DNA of 64,000 nucleotides from Grimontia kaedaensis. Lineage in GTDB: Bacteria; Pseudomonadota; Gammaproteobacteria; Enterobacterales; Vibrionaceae. Positions within the stretch are counted from its first letter, which is position 1; the number at the start of each line of letters is the position of its first letter. The translations under genes were made by a program, and so were the position numbers. Below the pieces are notes generated by a model. It did not search any database. It worked only from the letters and a program-made list of their open reading frames with translations, and was not told where the DNA came from. The stretch is taken from assembly GCF_023746615.1 (NCBI RefSeq), contig NZ_CP082276.1, positions 1,612,001-1,676,000 on the forward strand, in the 5' to 3' direction. Below are positions 8,024-16,049 of the stretch, piece by piece.

Positions 8024-8781
8024 CCGTTGCCAAGCGCTACCAATCCACAAAGTTACGAGACAGGCTTGCCGCTGAATATGTGCTCGGCACGCTCAAACCC
8101 AGAGTTCAACGTCGTCTGGAATTTCTGATGAATCAAGACCCAAGTTGGTGGGAACACATTGAACATTGGCAGCAGCATTTTCAAGGCATCACCCCTTCTA
8201 TCGATGCAAGTTTAGATTGGGCCTTTACCAAACCGCCGGAGCGGGTCTGGCGCAATATCACTAACGCAGTTTACCCTCAACGAGAAGAGCCAAGAACCCG
8301 ATCGAAAAAGCCTTGGTGGAAGGCTGTCACCACGCCCATGTCACTGGCTTTTTCTCTGGTTATTGGCGTGTTGATAAGCCCCAGTATCATGCCACCAGAG
8401 GCTCCAAAGAAAGGGCCGATTATTGTTCAGCCTGCTAACTACTTTGCTTTGATGTCCTCTGAGCAAGAACACAACCTGTTTGCCATTGTGGCGTATCGCG
8501 GATTAGGGGATGCAAAGTCTACACTGCGTCTGCAGCGAAACCTGCGTGAATCGGAGTTGCCGCCGGAAACGGCCACTGTGTGGATGCGGGACAAAGAATC
8601 CCGAGAAGTTACGCGCATCGACACGCTGAGAAACATCAACGACACGCGTTTTCTTTCCCGCGCAGAATGGCAACAATTGAAGAACAGTTCAGAACTGATC
8701 GTCACCATCGGTGAAACGCCGGATAGTCAGGTTTTGTATGAAGGCCGCTGTGTTGAACTGAGTAACTGGAACGCCATTTAA
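8011..8781 (+). CDS. membrane anti-sigma factor, RskA-like
   Basis: The N-terminal cytoplasmic anti-sigma domain (about residues 15-105; AAEYVLGTLKPRVQRRLEFL is the typical start) is followed by one membrane segment (about 110-130, TPMSLAFSLVIGVLI). A periplasmic domain of about 120 residues ends with the SxxWxxLKNS / VTIG pattern of anti-sigma-K proteins (COG5343). It should hold the overlapping ECF sigma inactive at the membrane. There is no zinc-binding HxxxCxxC motif. The operon ends with the terminator at 8828-8859. Confidence 0.85.
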   Translation: MPKLTVAKRYQSTKLRDRLAAEYVLGTLKPRVQRRLEFLMNQDPSWWEHIEHWQQHFQGITPSIDASLDWAFTKPPERVWRNITNAVYPQREEPRTRSKKPWWKAVTTPMSLAFSLVIGVLISPSIMPPEAPKKGPIIVQPANYFALMSSEQEHNLFAIVAYRGLGDAKSTLRLQRNLRESELPPETATVWMRDKESREVTRIDTLRNINDTRFLSRAEWQQLKNSSELIVTIGETPDSQVLYEGRCVELSNWNAI

Positions 8782-8827
8782 AAGCTGTTCAGGGGGTGCG
8801 CAGAAACCGACGCGGAAATTTAACCAA

Positions 8828-8859
8828 TAAAAAGCCCTCCAAACATTGGAGGGCTTTTT
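8828..8859. terminator. bidirectional rho-independent terminator
   Basis: AAAGCCCTCCAA-ACAT-TTGGAGGGCTTTT, with A and T runs on the two flanks, sits between convergent genes and can serve both strands. Confidence 0.9.
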
Positions 8860-8876
8860 CGATCTAAGGGAGCGAA

Positions 8877-10664
8877 TTAGTTATATTCCGACACCTGCTT
8901 CGAGAAGTTATTCATTGCCTTTACGCCGTCGATCTGATTGTCAAAACCCAGCGGTAGCTTAGTGTTTGGAGAGAGCTTTTCTGGCGTAGAGAAATATGGG
9001 ATCGCATTGCCACCCATCACGGTGCGTTCCGCAGAGTAACCAACCGCGATACTGCGTGCTAAATCTGGCGTCAGTACCCCATGATTCAATCCCATGTTAT
9101 GTCCCAATTCATGACGCATAACATTGGTGTCACAGTTCAGCGAGCCCGACGCCACCATGTTGAAACGGCTGGATTTCACATACGCTAAGCCGCAACCACT
9201 TTCTGTACCCTCATAGTAAATCGCGTCCGCTTTCAGGGCATCACGTCGTTGCTGGGCAACTGGATTTGAGCGTATTTCGCGCAGCACATCACCAAGTCTC
9301 AGCCAGGTATCCGGCGTCTGGAATTTCTCAAGAGAAACCATGCGGAAACGGAAGTTCGCCCCTGAATTCAACAGCGCTTCATTGGTTTTCACGAAGCCTT
9401 CCACCAAACGGGCACGTGATTTGGTTTCGCCAATTTTCTGCACGTTTCGATGGCTGTAGTAAGCCAGTAAATCGATGGTGACAGTTTCGCGTTCCCAGTT
9501 TCCACTGCCATTGACCACAAAGGTTGCCCATTCGCCACGGTAAAGCCTGTTTGGGCTCATACCCTGCCCTGATACGACAAACGACCATGCGGCATCCGTT
9601 TTTACATGAACGCGGGTGCCTTCGCCACTGTTTGGCAACTTCAGGTTTCGCACATAGTTTGCGTTGGCAAAATAAACGTGGGTATCGGGCGTGGTGATAT
9701 TCAACTCACCGTTTTTCACATCACGCGCATTCAAGCGTACTTCTGGGCTCTTATACAAACTCCACAGATTACGGTCACCACGATATACGAACACATATTC
9801 CTGACCGGTTCTGAGTGTGAGAGGCGCGCCCAAGTCGGTGCGGGTATTCATAATAGTGGCGTTCCAAGTAGCGCGGGAGCGGATTGACACTATGTCTCCC
9901 TCTTTGCCCTGTCTGGGCAACGAAATATTGCCGATGTAGTTAGCATCTGCAAACTGCACCACTGTCATTGGCGAATAAGGAGCGGGTACCACACCGTCTT
10001 TAATATCGCGCGCATTGATAAAACGCTCCGGCGCTGATTTGAAGAACCACTTCTTATATTGCCTGTTATACACCAGCACATACTTATCTTTAGTGCGTAT
10101 GGAGGCAGTACTTTTGGCTCCCAGTTGCGCGTCATCAATGCGTGATGTCCAAGACGCGTTTGAAGTAATCACAATACCCTGAAGCTGATTAACGTTTTCC
10201 GGTAATTTAACCGCCCGCGTCCAGTTCCCGTCGTACATGTGATAGCGAACAAAACGCTGTCCCGCATCGTTCTTGATGGTATCCCCCACCTTGTTTGGCG
10301 TCTGGAAATCTATGTCCATACCCCACGCTTTGGTGGCAGCATCATAGCGGAACGTCACCGAGTCATTGGTGTAGAGATAAACGGTTTCAAAATCCAGAGA
10401 GTCATGACTGATTGAAGAGGTATAACCCGCCTTGGAAACCAGATTCACAATGGTTTTGTCCTGAGGCGCTGTGGGGAATTTTATCTCGCCCACCCAGTTT
10501 CCGTTGTAAGTCGTAAACGTGATGTTGTTGTCGTTGTTCGGTAATTGGCCATCGGGAAAATCCTTTGCCGTATAGTTTCCCGCCAAGACCGTTGAAGACA
10601 AAAGCGCCAGGCCAAGGCTCCCCGCCATCCGTATATATTTTTTTAAATGCTCCAGATTCATCAA
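8877..10664 (-). CDS. secreted metzincin zinc metalloprotease with repeated N-terminal modules
   Basis: A signal peptide (first about 28 residues, ending STVLAG) leads into four similar modules of about 100 residues (roughly 29-125, 126-220, 221-315, 316-400). Each has a NARDIKDG-like start, a PxxNxIxLP-like strand and a closing VFVYxxxxxxW strand. The C-terminal catalytic domain has MRHELGHNMGLNHG, the HExxHxxGxxH zinc site of metzincins, about residue 515. It is followed about 28 residues later by a Met-turn-like TVMGG. The family is secreted proteases; the repeated modules may bind carbohydrate or prey surfaces, which is inference. It is monocistronic and shares the terminator at 8828. Confidence 0.85.
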   Translation of the reverse strand: MMNLEHLKKYIRMAGSLGLALLSSTVLAGNYTAKDFPDGQLPNNDNNITFTTYNGNWVGEIKFPTAPQDKTIVNLVSKAGYTSSISHDSLDFETVYLYTNDSVTFRYDAATKAWGMDIDFQTPNKVGDTIKNDAGQRFVRYHMYDGNWTRAVKLPENVNQLQGIVITSNASWTSRIDDAQLGAKSTASIRTKDKYVLVYNRQYKKWFFKSAPERFINARDIKDGVVPAPYSPMTVVQFADANYIGNISLPRQGKEGDIVSIRSRATWNATIMNTRTDLGAPLTLRTGQEYVFVYRGDRNLWSLYKSPEVRLNARDVKNGELNITTPDTHVYFANANYVRNLKLPNSGEGTRVHVKTDAAWSFVVSGQGMSPNRLYRGEWATFVVNGSGNWERETVTIDLLAYYSHRNVQKIGETKSRARLVEGFVKTNEALLNSGANFRFRMVSLEKFQTPDTWLRLGDVLREIRSNPVAQQRRDALKADAIYYEGTESGCGLAYVKSSRFNMVASGSLNCDTNVMRHELGHNMGLNHGVLTPDLARSIAVGYSAERTVMGGNAIPYFSTPEKLSPNTKLPLGFDNQIDGVKAMNNFSKQVSEYN

Positions 10665-10766
10665 ATATCCTTTTTAGTTATTAACTCGTATCTCAGCCAG
10701 TACTTTTCTTGGCTGCGAGAAGGGTATTGAATTCGTCTCGATAAATTTGCCTCCAAAATGATACAG

Positions 10767-10782
10767 GTATTGATATCAATAC
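10767..10782. promoter_or_regulatory. 16-bp perfect palindrome upstream of the metalloprotease gene
   Basis: GTATTGATATCAATAC is perfectly symmetrical and lies about 100 bp upstream of the protease start. It is a candidate operator; the cognate regulator is unknown. Confidence 0.4.
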
Positions 10783-10801
10783 TTTTGTACCACTCAAGTA
10801 G

Positions 10802-10837
10802 CAAAAAAAGCCCGGCATCCAAGGAGAAAATGCCGGG
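10802..10837 (-). terminator. rho-independent terminator downstream of the ABC ATPase relic
   Basis: On the minus strand, CCCGGCAT and ATGCCGGG arms around an 11-nt loop are followed by a run of seven T. It lies 90 bp past the stop of the relic at 10926-11183. Confidence 0.8.
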
Positions 10838-10925
10838 GGAGTGTTTTGCAGTTCACTGGAAGAAAGAACTGCATCAAATGGAGAATGTGTGCCTTCAGTA
10901 AACTCGAAAAACCGAAGACACTTGA

Positions 10926-11183
10926 TCATGATTGCGCGACAGATAATCCTTCCGCGTCGAAGAAGTGAAGCTTGTTAGTATGGAACTGGAGACCCACGTT
11001 GTCGCCAGCTCTTACCTCGCTTTCCCCATCGGTGCGAACAGTTATTTTGCCGAGCTCACCACAATCAACAACTACATAGATATCCGCACCAAGGTATTCA
11101 GTCACATCTACGATGCCACGACAGTTACCTTCTTCCGGAGAAACCAGATTTATTGCCTTTGGACGCATGCCAAGCTGTATTCG
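10926..11183 (-). pseudogene. 3' relic of a MalK/UgpC-type sugar ABC transporter ATPase (TOBE domain)
   Basis: About 85 codons read as the C-terminal TOBE domain of sugar ABC ATPases: RIQLGMRPKAI (equivalent to the usual LGIRPEHI), then VTEYLGADIYVVVD, ITVRTDGESEV, GDNVGLQF and LHFFDAEG. The intact UgpC-like protein encoded at 54018-55091 has the same layout. The ABC catalytic domain is missing, an in-frame stop lies six codons before the first Met, and no ribosome binding site is present. It is therefore a truncated remnant, still followed by its terminator, of a transporter operon lost from this locus. Confidence 0.75.
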
Positions 11184-11315
11184 CTACCTTCCGTGACACA
11201 CGGCATGATGTTCATCATGTCAGGATCTGGTTCTGTTTGAAGGTCAGAAACTTGGACTTCACAGACAGACGCCCGTCAGGAAGGAGATTTAAAGAGTAGA
11301 TAAATGAAAAACATA

Positions 11316-11341
11316 TTAAAAAGGCAAGCCATTGGCTTGCC
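11316..11341 (-). terminator. rho-independent terminator of the NusG-like gene
   Basis: On the minus strand, GGCAAGCC-AAT-GGCTTGCC is followed by TTTTTAAT, 25 bp after the stop at 11366. Confidence 0.85.
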
Positions 11342-11365
11342 CCTTATCAAAGTGTTCGGAGTGAT

Positions 11366-11884
11366 CTATGAGATAAGCGAAGGCACTTTGGTTTGGAAGA
11401 TGGTTTCCATGGGTACCTTTACATTGATGGAATAGCCAAGGTGGTCAATTTCCATCGCGACCGGCCTTTCTCCCTCGCCATGGGGAAGAATGCCTGTCAT
11501 GCCGGTGAGGTGACCGCTCACCACTGCCACGGTTACACCATCAACATCGTCGTTAGAGATCGAGGTTGCATCTTCGTAGTAGTAAAGAATCGTTCTCATT
11601 TTGACGATGTGCGATTCAGGAATGGTCGCCACGTATTTTCCATGGCGCACCAAATGGGAAAAGCCCGGTGCTTGTTTCACCTTCTGCAGACCTGCCTGCG
11701 TCGCGCGCACAAACAGGTGGCACTTAAACAGCGGCTCATAAGCGATTCTGCGCTTGTTGCCAACCGTTTCCCAGAACCTGCGCTCTGGCAAATAAGCTTC
11801 ATACCCTTGTGAAAGCAGGTAATCAAGGAGAAGGTTTTCCTCGTTGAAATGGGTATAAACTGCATACCATCGATAGTAATGCAA
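11366..11884 (-). CDS. specialised NusG paralogue (RfaH/UpxY-type antiterminator)
   Basis: The 172-residue protein has an N-terminal NGN domain (RWYAVYTHFNEE, then GYEAYLPE and LFKCHLFVR) and a C-terminal KOW-like domain (GVTVAVVSGHLTGMTGIL). This is the architecture of NusG-family elongation factors that bind RNA polymerase and suppress pausing or termination. It is distinct from housekeeping NusG in lacking a secE neighbour. The start is a TTG at 11884 with GGAGAG seven bases upstream. Such paralogues usually sit at the head of the long operon they regulate. Here it has its own terminator, and only a broken transporter gene follows, so its target is not evident. Confidence 0.8.
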   Translation of the reverse strand: MHYYRWYAVYTHFNEENLLLDYLLSQGYEAYLPERRFWETVGNKRRIAYEPLFKCHLFVRATQAGLQKVKQAPGFSHLVRHGKYVATIPESHIVKMRTILYYYEDATSISNDDVDGVTVAVVSGHLTGMTGILPHGEGERPVAMEIDHLGYSINVKVPMETIFQTKVPSLIS

Positions 11885-12231
11885 TTCGAATCTCTCCAGT
11901 AAAATAGAAAGGCCACGTCGACAAACATTCAGACGTGAAAAACGATCGACTCAAGCAAGTTAGAGCTGGATTTCGCGATGCGATGAAAAAGTGATTATTA
12001 GAGTGGTTTAACCAACACGAAATCTTTGGGTTGCCAACATAACCCGGCGCTTAGAAACGCACGCTAAAATGCACGAAGTTGATGGACAAATAATATCTTT
12101 TTAATGGGCTACAAGGAAGCAAGAATGGGCGCTAGCGTGAAGTGACCTCTAATTACTAAGATGGCATTATGGCATAGCTCACACATCAGGATGAAACCGC
12201 TAAAGTTATGCCTGAGAAATACGGTTTGCTG
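11885..12231. other. intergenic region, nothing recognised
   Basis: About 350 bp without a supportable gene, RNA or repeat. It should contain the promoter of the NusG-like gene. Confidence 0.4.
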
Positions 12232-12630
12232 TTAAAGCCACTCCAACCCCGAATAGGGTTTTTCTCTCAGGCTATCCAACCTGCTTTGAAGATCGCCAGC
12301 ATGCACTTCGAGCTTATGTCCATCCGGATCCAGAAGGTAAAGTGAGCTTCCCTCACTGCGGTTTTGCTTCCACTCGGTCACACCTTTTTCACGTAGCCCT
12401 GCGGCAAACGCACTAAAATCTTCAGTGTCAATATTCAACGCAATGTGTGAGTAATCACTTTTCTCACAGGGCTTACCTACAGAGAGACAAAGCCAAAGTT
12501 CACCCAAAGAAAGGTAAGCGCCTCCATCCCATTTGACATGGCCTTTAAAGCTCAGCACATCAAGGTAAAACGCCAACGATCTTTCCAAATCAGATACCGC
12601 CAGCGTGATGTGATTCAGTCCTGTCAACAT
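12232..12630 (-). CDS. fosA: FosA-family fosfomycin glutathione transferase
   Basis: The 132-residue protein is a single vicinal-oxygen-chelate domain pair closely matching FosA enzymes: MLTGLNHITLAVSDLERSL, GAYLSLGELWLCLS, YSHIAL and NRSEGSSLYLLDPDGHKLE. The three metal ligands (His7, the His in YSHIAL, Glu in HKLE) and the K-x-NRSEG substrate loop are all present. FosA uses Mn2+ and K+ to add glutathione to fosfomycin, opening the epoxide. The start is only 3 nt past the stop of the acetyltransferase gene, so both share a transcript. No transposon surrounds it, which suggests a chromosomal copy. A related VOC enzyme with another substrate is possible. Confidence 0.85.
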   Translation of the reverse strand: MLTGLNHITLAVSDLERSLAFYLDVLSFKGHVKWDGGAYLSLGELWLCLSVGKPCEKSDYSHIALNIDTEDFSAFAAGLREKGVTEWKQNRSEGSSLYLLDPDGHKLEVHAGDLQSRLDSLREKPYSGLEWL

Positions 12631-12633
12631 GGT

Positions 12634-13056
12634 TTAATCCACCAGCTTTTTGGTAAGAAAGTGCAGCTGATGCTCATCGCCGGGAAAGGCATCCAGCGTC
12701 ATTTGGTTGTGATAACCCATAGACTCATAAAACGGTCTTGCCTGAAAGCTGAAAGTATCGACCATGGCAGCTTTACAGCCTTTGCCGACTGCTTCAGCTT
12801 CCATTTTCTGCATCAGCGTTTTGCCAACACCTCCCCCTTTCAGCGCTGGGTCAATCCAGAGGAAAAGGATGTGCATCCAGTTCCCCCAAAAGCGCGAGAC
12901 AATACCACCACGTCTTTGCCCGCTTTCATCGAGGACAAACACGGCCATTTGCATTTCATTCAGATGCTCAACAAAGGGATCGTTGAACGCCCGTAAACCT
13001 CCGCGCACATCCATGATGTCCTGCTCTGTTGGGTTGGCAACAACCTGATATTCCAT
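12634..13056 (-). CDS. GNAT-family N-acetyltransferase
   Basis: The protein has the acetyl-CoA-binding segment typical of GNAT enzymes: LFLWIDPALKGGGVGKTLMQKME (motif A; R/Q-x-x-G-x-G/A replaced by K-G-G-G-V-G), followed by FYESMGYH (motif B). It is about 140 residues, one domain, cytoplasmic. The start at 13056 is preceded by GGGAGGAG; an ATG 24 nt upstream is less likely. The substrate is unknown. It is encoded immediately upstream of fosA with 3 nt between them. Confidence 0.8.
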   Translation of the reverse strand: MEYQVVANPTEQDIMDVRGGLRAFNDPFVEHLNEMQMAVFVLDESGQRRGGIVSRFWGNWMHILFLWIDPALKGGGVGKTLMQKMEAEAVGKGCKAAMVDTFSFQARPFYESMGYHNQMTLDAFPGDEHQLHFLTKKLVD

Positions 13057-13082
13057 CACTCCTCCCTGAGCCTCAATCAAGG

Positions 13083-13439
13083 CTAACTAGCCGACGGGTT
13101 GTCTTCCTTCACCGCATCTTTCAGCTTCTTGATGCGGGATTCTTTATAACCAAAGATACCGAACATCGCGACGGTAACAGCAATACAGGTATAAAGCTGC
13201 AGCTGGGAGTAAAGAGTGAAGTTGGTTGCGAGGAAATAAAGCATCAGTGCCATCAGCACGATTTGGATAACCCAGCGTGGCTTGTCATTGAAGTTGAAGG
13301 TCTTAGTATCTTCTTCGTAACGCACGTGCACGCGCCCTACGAGAAAACCAAGGTTAATCAGCAATCCATCGTTATCAGTCGCTGATTTAAAGTCGATGTG
13401 GTTCAGCGCCAGGTATTTTTCCAGACCTTTCAGATCCAT
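13083..13439 (-). CDS. hypothetical two-helix membrane protein
   Basis: This 118-residue protein has a soluble N-terminal part of about 55 residues, then two hydrophobic helices (about 57-75 and 80-98). A charged C-terminal tail (YKESRIKKLKDAVKEDN) ends it. No family is recognised. It is encoded 26 nt upstream of the GNAT gene on the same strand and may head the GNAT-fosA transcript. Confidence 0.65.
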   Translation of the reverse strand: MDLKGLEKYLALNHIDFKSATDNDGLLINLGFLVGRVHVRYEEDTKTFNFNDKPRWVIQIVLMALMLYFLATNFTLYSQLQLYTCIAVTVAMFGIFGYKESRIKKLKDAVKEDNPSAS

Positions 13440-13689
13440 TCAGAGATTCTCCCAAAAACATCTTGTCGAAAGCACACGCTTTCCATCTGCAAGATAATAT
13501 CAGAAGAGCAGCGCGAGTCTGAATGCCATGCGTCAGCCGCATTCAATTTGTTGTTACGAAGTGTGAGCCCAAATGAGAAAAGGCCACTGATGCGGGTGAC
13601 CTTTGTTTACGAGGTAAAGAGATAAAAGCGAATAAACCCAAAAGCGATGATTATTTTATTCACGTTTCTGTGATTGTTTGGTTTCCCAG

Positions 13690-13860
13690 TCAGCCGTGGA
13701 GACCCGCTTTTCGCATAATAAAGTCGTCAATACCAGTCGAGATAATCAAATCTACAACAGCTTCCATACACTCGTCATGTCGACCTTGGATGACTTCACC
13801 ATATGCCAGAAATGAAAAGTGATTTGTGAATCTCGCCGAAAATTCATCGCGCCGATTCAT
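13690..13860 (-). CDS. hypothetical protein, 56 residues (doubtful)
   Basis: A short open frame begins at an ATG at 13860 and has protein-like composition, but only a weak ribosome binding site. The same frame stays open upstream to 14025. That longer version would have to read through the strong terminator at 13951-13974, so it is unlikely. Function unknown. Confidence 0.3.
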   Translation of the reverse strand: MNRRDEFSARFTNHFSFLAYGEVIQGRHDECMEAVVDLIISTGIDDFIMRKAGLHG

Positions 13861-13950
13861 TTTCTTTACATGCTGATTTTTCGGCCCTTTTCTTGCCTTT
13901 GAATTGTTGCCTTTACACCACTGAATGATGAACGGAAAGATGACAAGCAC

Positions 13951-13974
13951 AAAAAAGGCAGCATCAATGCTGCC
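13951..13974 (-). terminator. rho-independent terminator of the small gene at 13985
   Basis: On the minus strand, GGCAGCATTGATGCTGCC is followed by six T, just past the stop at 13985. Confidence 0.9.
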
Positions 13975-13984
13975 TTTTAAAATT

Positions 13985-14200
13985 CTATTTGGGGAGGAAG
14001 ATACGATAGATCGCACCTTCTTCATCTCTCAGACTGAGGGCCTGTTTGCCAGAGATACGATGTCTGGGAGCTTCTTCAAAGCTCCAGTAAGTAGATTTCG
14101 CACCTTCTCGCATTGCGATACTAACACCCAGCGCTTTGAGCTCTTCCAAATTATCCGATTCTCTGACGATATCGCCGCTAAGTACATTCACCAGCTTCAT
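13985..14200 (-). CDS. hypothetical small protein, 71 residues
   Basis: A soluble mixed-charge protein with a ribosome binding site (GAGAGGT) before its ATG and a strong terminator right after its stop, so it is a real monocistronic gene. No family or motif is recognised. Confidence 0.65.
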   Translation of the reverse strand: MKLVNVLSGDIVRESDNLEELKALGVSIAMREGAKSTYWSFEEAPRHRISGKQALSLRDEEGAIYRIFLPK

Positions 14201-14311
14201 ACTGCATACCTCTCGTCGTTGAGGTTTTTCCTAAACCTAATTCGAGGCTAGCAAACGAATGTGACGATTTTTTGAACTATTTTTGGGACTCGTTGGTTTT
14301 TAGAGCCACCA

Positions 14312-14695
14312 CTAAGTTCGACCGTAAACTCTCACACCCGCCGATGAGTTTTTCGACTCACCGAAAACTTCCAGCTTCTTCACACAACGTTTGTAAGGCA
14401 GTTCACGCCAGTCCGTGTTGTCATCTTCCTTGATATTTCGGTAGAAACGGAACGTCTTGGTGTCGCCGTTTTTAAACGTTGCCACGACCTTTCTCAAGTA
14501 CATGTCGCGGTCAGCTTTTACCTGAATAGCTTCAACACGGCGACAAACTAGCAGTGGAATCGGTGCACCGTAATCCGTGTTTTCAAACACAATCGTTCGA
14601 CCCAGCGTGATATCGTCATCTGCCTGAGCGCTTGCACTCGCACCCAATAAGCCCAAAGACAGACAAACCACAGAAAACCAGGATTTCATTTTCAT
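14312..14695 (-). CDS. periplasmic DUF2541 (YaaI-like) protein
   Basis: A signal peptide (first 25 residues, ending ASAQA) is followed by a domain matching E. coli YaaI. It has LLVCRRVEAIQVKADRD, then a TDW segment, RCVKKLEVFGES and KNSS, with two conserved Cys that could form a disulfide. The family has no established function. It is monocistronic. Confidence 0.75.
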   Translation of the reverse strand: MKMKSWFSVVCLSLGLLGASASAQADDDITLGRTIVFENTDYGAPIPLLVCRRVEAIQVKADRDMYLRKVVATFKNGDTKTFRFYRNIKEDDNTDWRELPYKRCVKKLEVFGESKNSSAGVRVYGRT

Positions 14696-14801
14696 CTTTC
14701 AATCTCTCAATATCGGCCCGTCGCCGAAGGACGCGGAGTGTAGCGCCCAACTGGAGATGAAAAGACTGGGGAGTGTTAATTTTTCACCGGTAAGAGTCTG
14801 G

Positions 14802-16046
14802 CTAACAGGATTGATGCAACGCGCGTACTTTTCGTTCCAGCAGCTTTCGGGATGCATCATGTGGTGCTGTCTTAATCGCCTGCAGGTATGCCTCATGAGC
14901 GCCGCTGAACTCGCCAAGCTTCTCCAGCACATGAGCGCGAGCCGCGTACCAAGGTTGATAGTTTTTAAGCTTGGGTTTCAGCTCATCCATCTTTTGTAAC
15001 GCGAGTTCAGGTTGACCGGCTTCTGCCATGGCCACAGACCAGTTCAGTGCGACAACGGGGGTGGGTTCAAAGTGCCAAAGTGATCTGTAGAGAAAGGCTA
15101 TCTGCAGCCAGTCTGGTTTAGGTCGCATCATATGGCAGTCCGTGATGGCGGCTTTGATTTGAAAAGGGCCAGATTGCCCACGCTCGATGGCGTTTTCAAG
15201 AATACCTATCGCCTCTGTCACTGCATCACTTAACCAAAGCGTTTCGTTTTGAGCTTCGACTGGCACCAAAATTCCTTCAGCGTCGATTCTTGCACCCCGC
15301 CGGGCATCGGTCAGCAGCATCAAGGCAAGCGCACCCTCGATTTCCGGATCGTTCGGGCAAAGGTTGTGCAAAAGGCGCATCAGAAAAATGCCTTCTTCAC
15401 ACAGGTATCGCGGCCCCTTATCTTCTGTGACATAGCCAGTGGTAAAAATCAGGTATATCGTGGACAGCACCGTGTCCAGCCTGTCCGTCCATATCCCTTT
15501 TTCGGGAACAGAAAAGCTGATGCCTTTGGACCGAATCTTCGCTTTGGCCCGGGACAAGCGCTGTCCCATTGTTTGCTCGTTATCGAGGAAGGCTGCTGCA
15601 ATCTCCCGGGTCGTTAGATGGCAAACAGTACGCAGCGTTAACGCAACGCGGGACTTTTCCTCAAGCGCAGGATGGCAACAGGTGAAAATCAATCGCAGTC
15701 GTTCATCAGGGATGACTTCCGCAACATCTACACCCGCTTGTTCTTGTGCGTCTTGGGCGACTAAATCGAGATCGGTTTTTCTCTGAGCTTCACGTTGGGA
15801 GGAACGGATTTGATCTATCCCTTTGTTCAGCCCCACCTTCATCAGCCACGCAACCGGATCTTGCGGAACACCATCCCGGCTCCAATGCTTGAGCGCAGAA
15901 ATTGACGCTTCCTGCAGAGCATCTTCACCCAATTGGAAATTTCCCAGTCTGGCAATCAACCCAGACAAAATCCGCCCCCGATCGCGGCGTAATACCTCAT
16001 CAATAAGGTGACCTACCGCGATAGCTTTGGGGGCGTTATTTTCCAT
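14802..16046 (-). CDS. ECF sigma factor of the ECF42 group, with C-terminal extension
   Basis: The N-terminal 170 residues carry sigma regions 2 and 4 (LGEDALQEASISALKHW; TTREIAAAFLDNEQTMGQRLSRAK). The DERLRLIFTCCHPAL segment between them is typical of ECF42. A C-terminal extension of about 200 helical, TPR-like residues (ALNWSVAMAEAGQPELALQ, then YAARAHVLEKLGEFSGAHEAY) replaces an anti-sigma factor; in ECF42 this extension is needed for activity. The gene lies 3 nt downstream of a DGPF/YCII gene, the known genetic partner of this sigma group. Confidence 0.9.
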   Translation of the reverse strand: MENNAPKAIAVGHLIDEVLRRDRGRILSGLIARLGNFQLGEDALQEASISALKHWSRDGVPQDPVAWLMKVGLNKGIDQIRSSQREAQRKTDLDLVAQDAQEQAGVDVAEVIPDERLRLIFTCCHPALEEKSRVALTLRTVCHLTTREIAAAFLDNEQTMGQRLSRAKAKIRSKGISFSVPEKGIWTDRLDTVLSTIYLIFTTGYVTEDKGPRYLCEEGIFLMRLLHNLCPNDPEIEGALALMLLTDARRGARIDAEGILVPVEAQNETLWLSDAVTEAIGILENAIERGQSGPFQIKAAITDCHMMRPKPDWLQIAFLYRSLWHFEPTPVVALNWSVAMAEAGQPELALQKMDELKPKLKNYQPWYAARAHVLEKLGEFSGAHEAYLQAIKTAPHDASRKLLERKVRALHQSC

Positions 16047-16049
16047 CTG

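Noticed and set aside
10693..10929. Minus-strand open frame of 78 codons beyond the ABC ATPase relic
   Set aside because: It runs through a strong terminator hairpin (10802-10837) and has no protein-like pattern or ribosome binding site.
13690..14025. Long version of the minus-strand frame starting at 14025
   Set aside because: It would begin inside the gene at 13985-14200 and read across its terminator; only a short downstream part is kept as doubtful.
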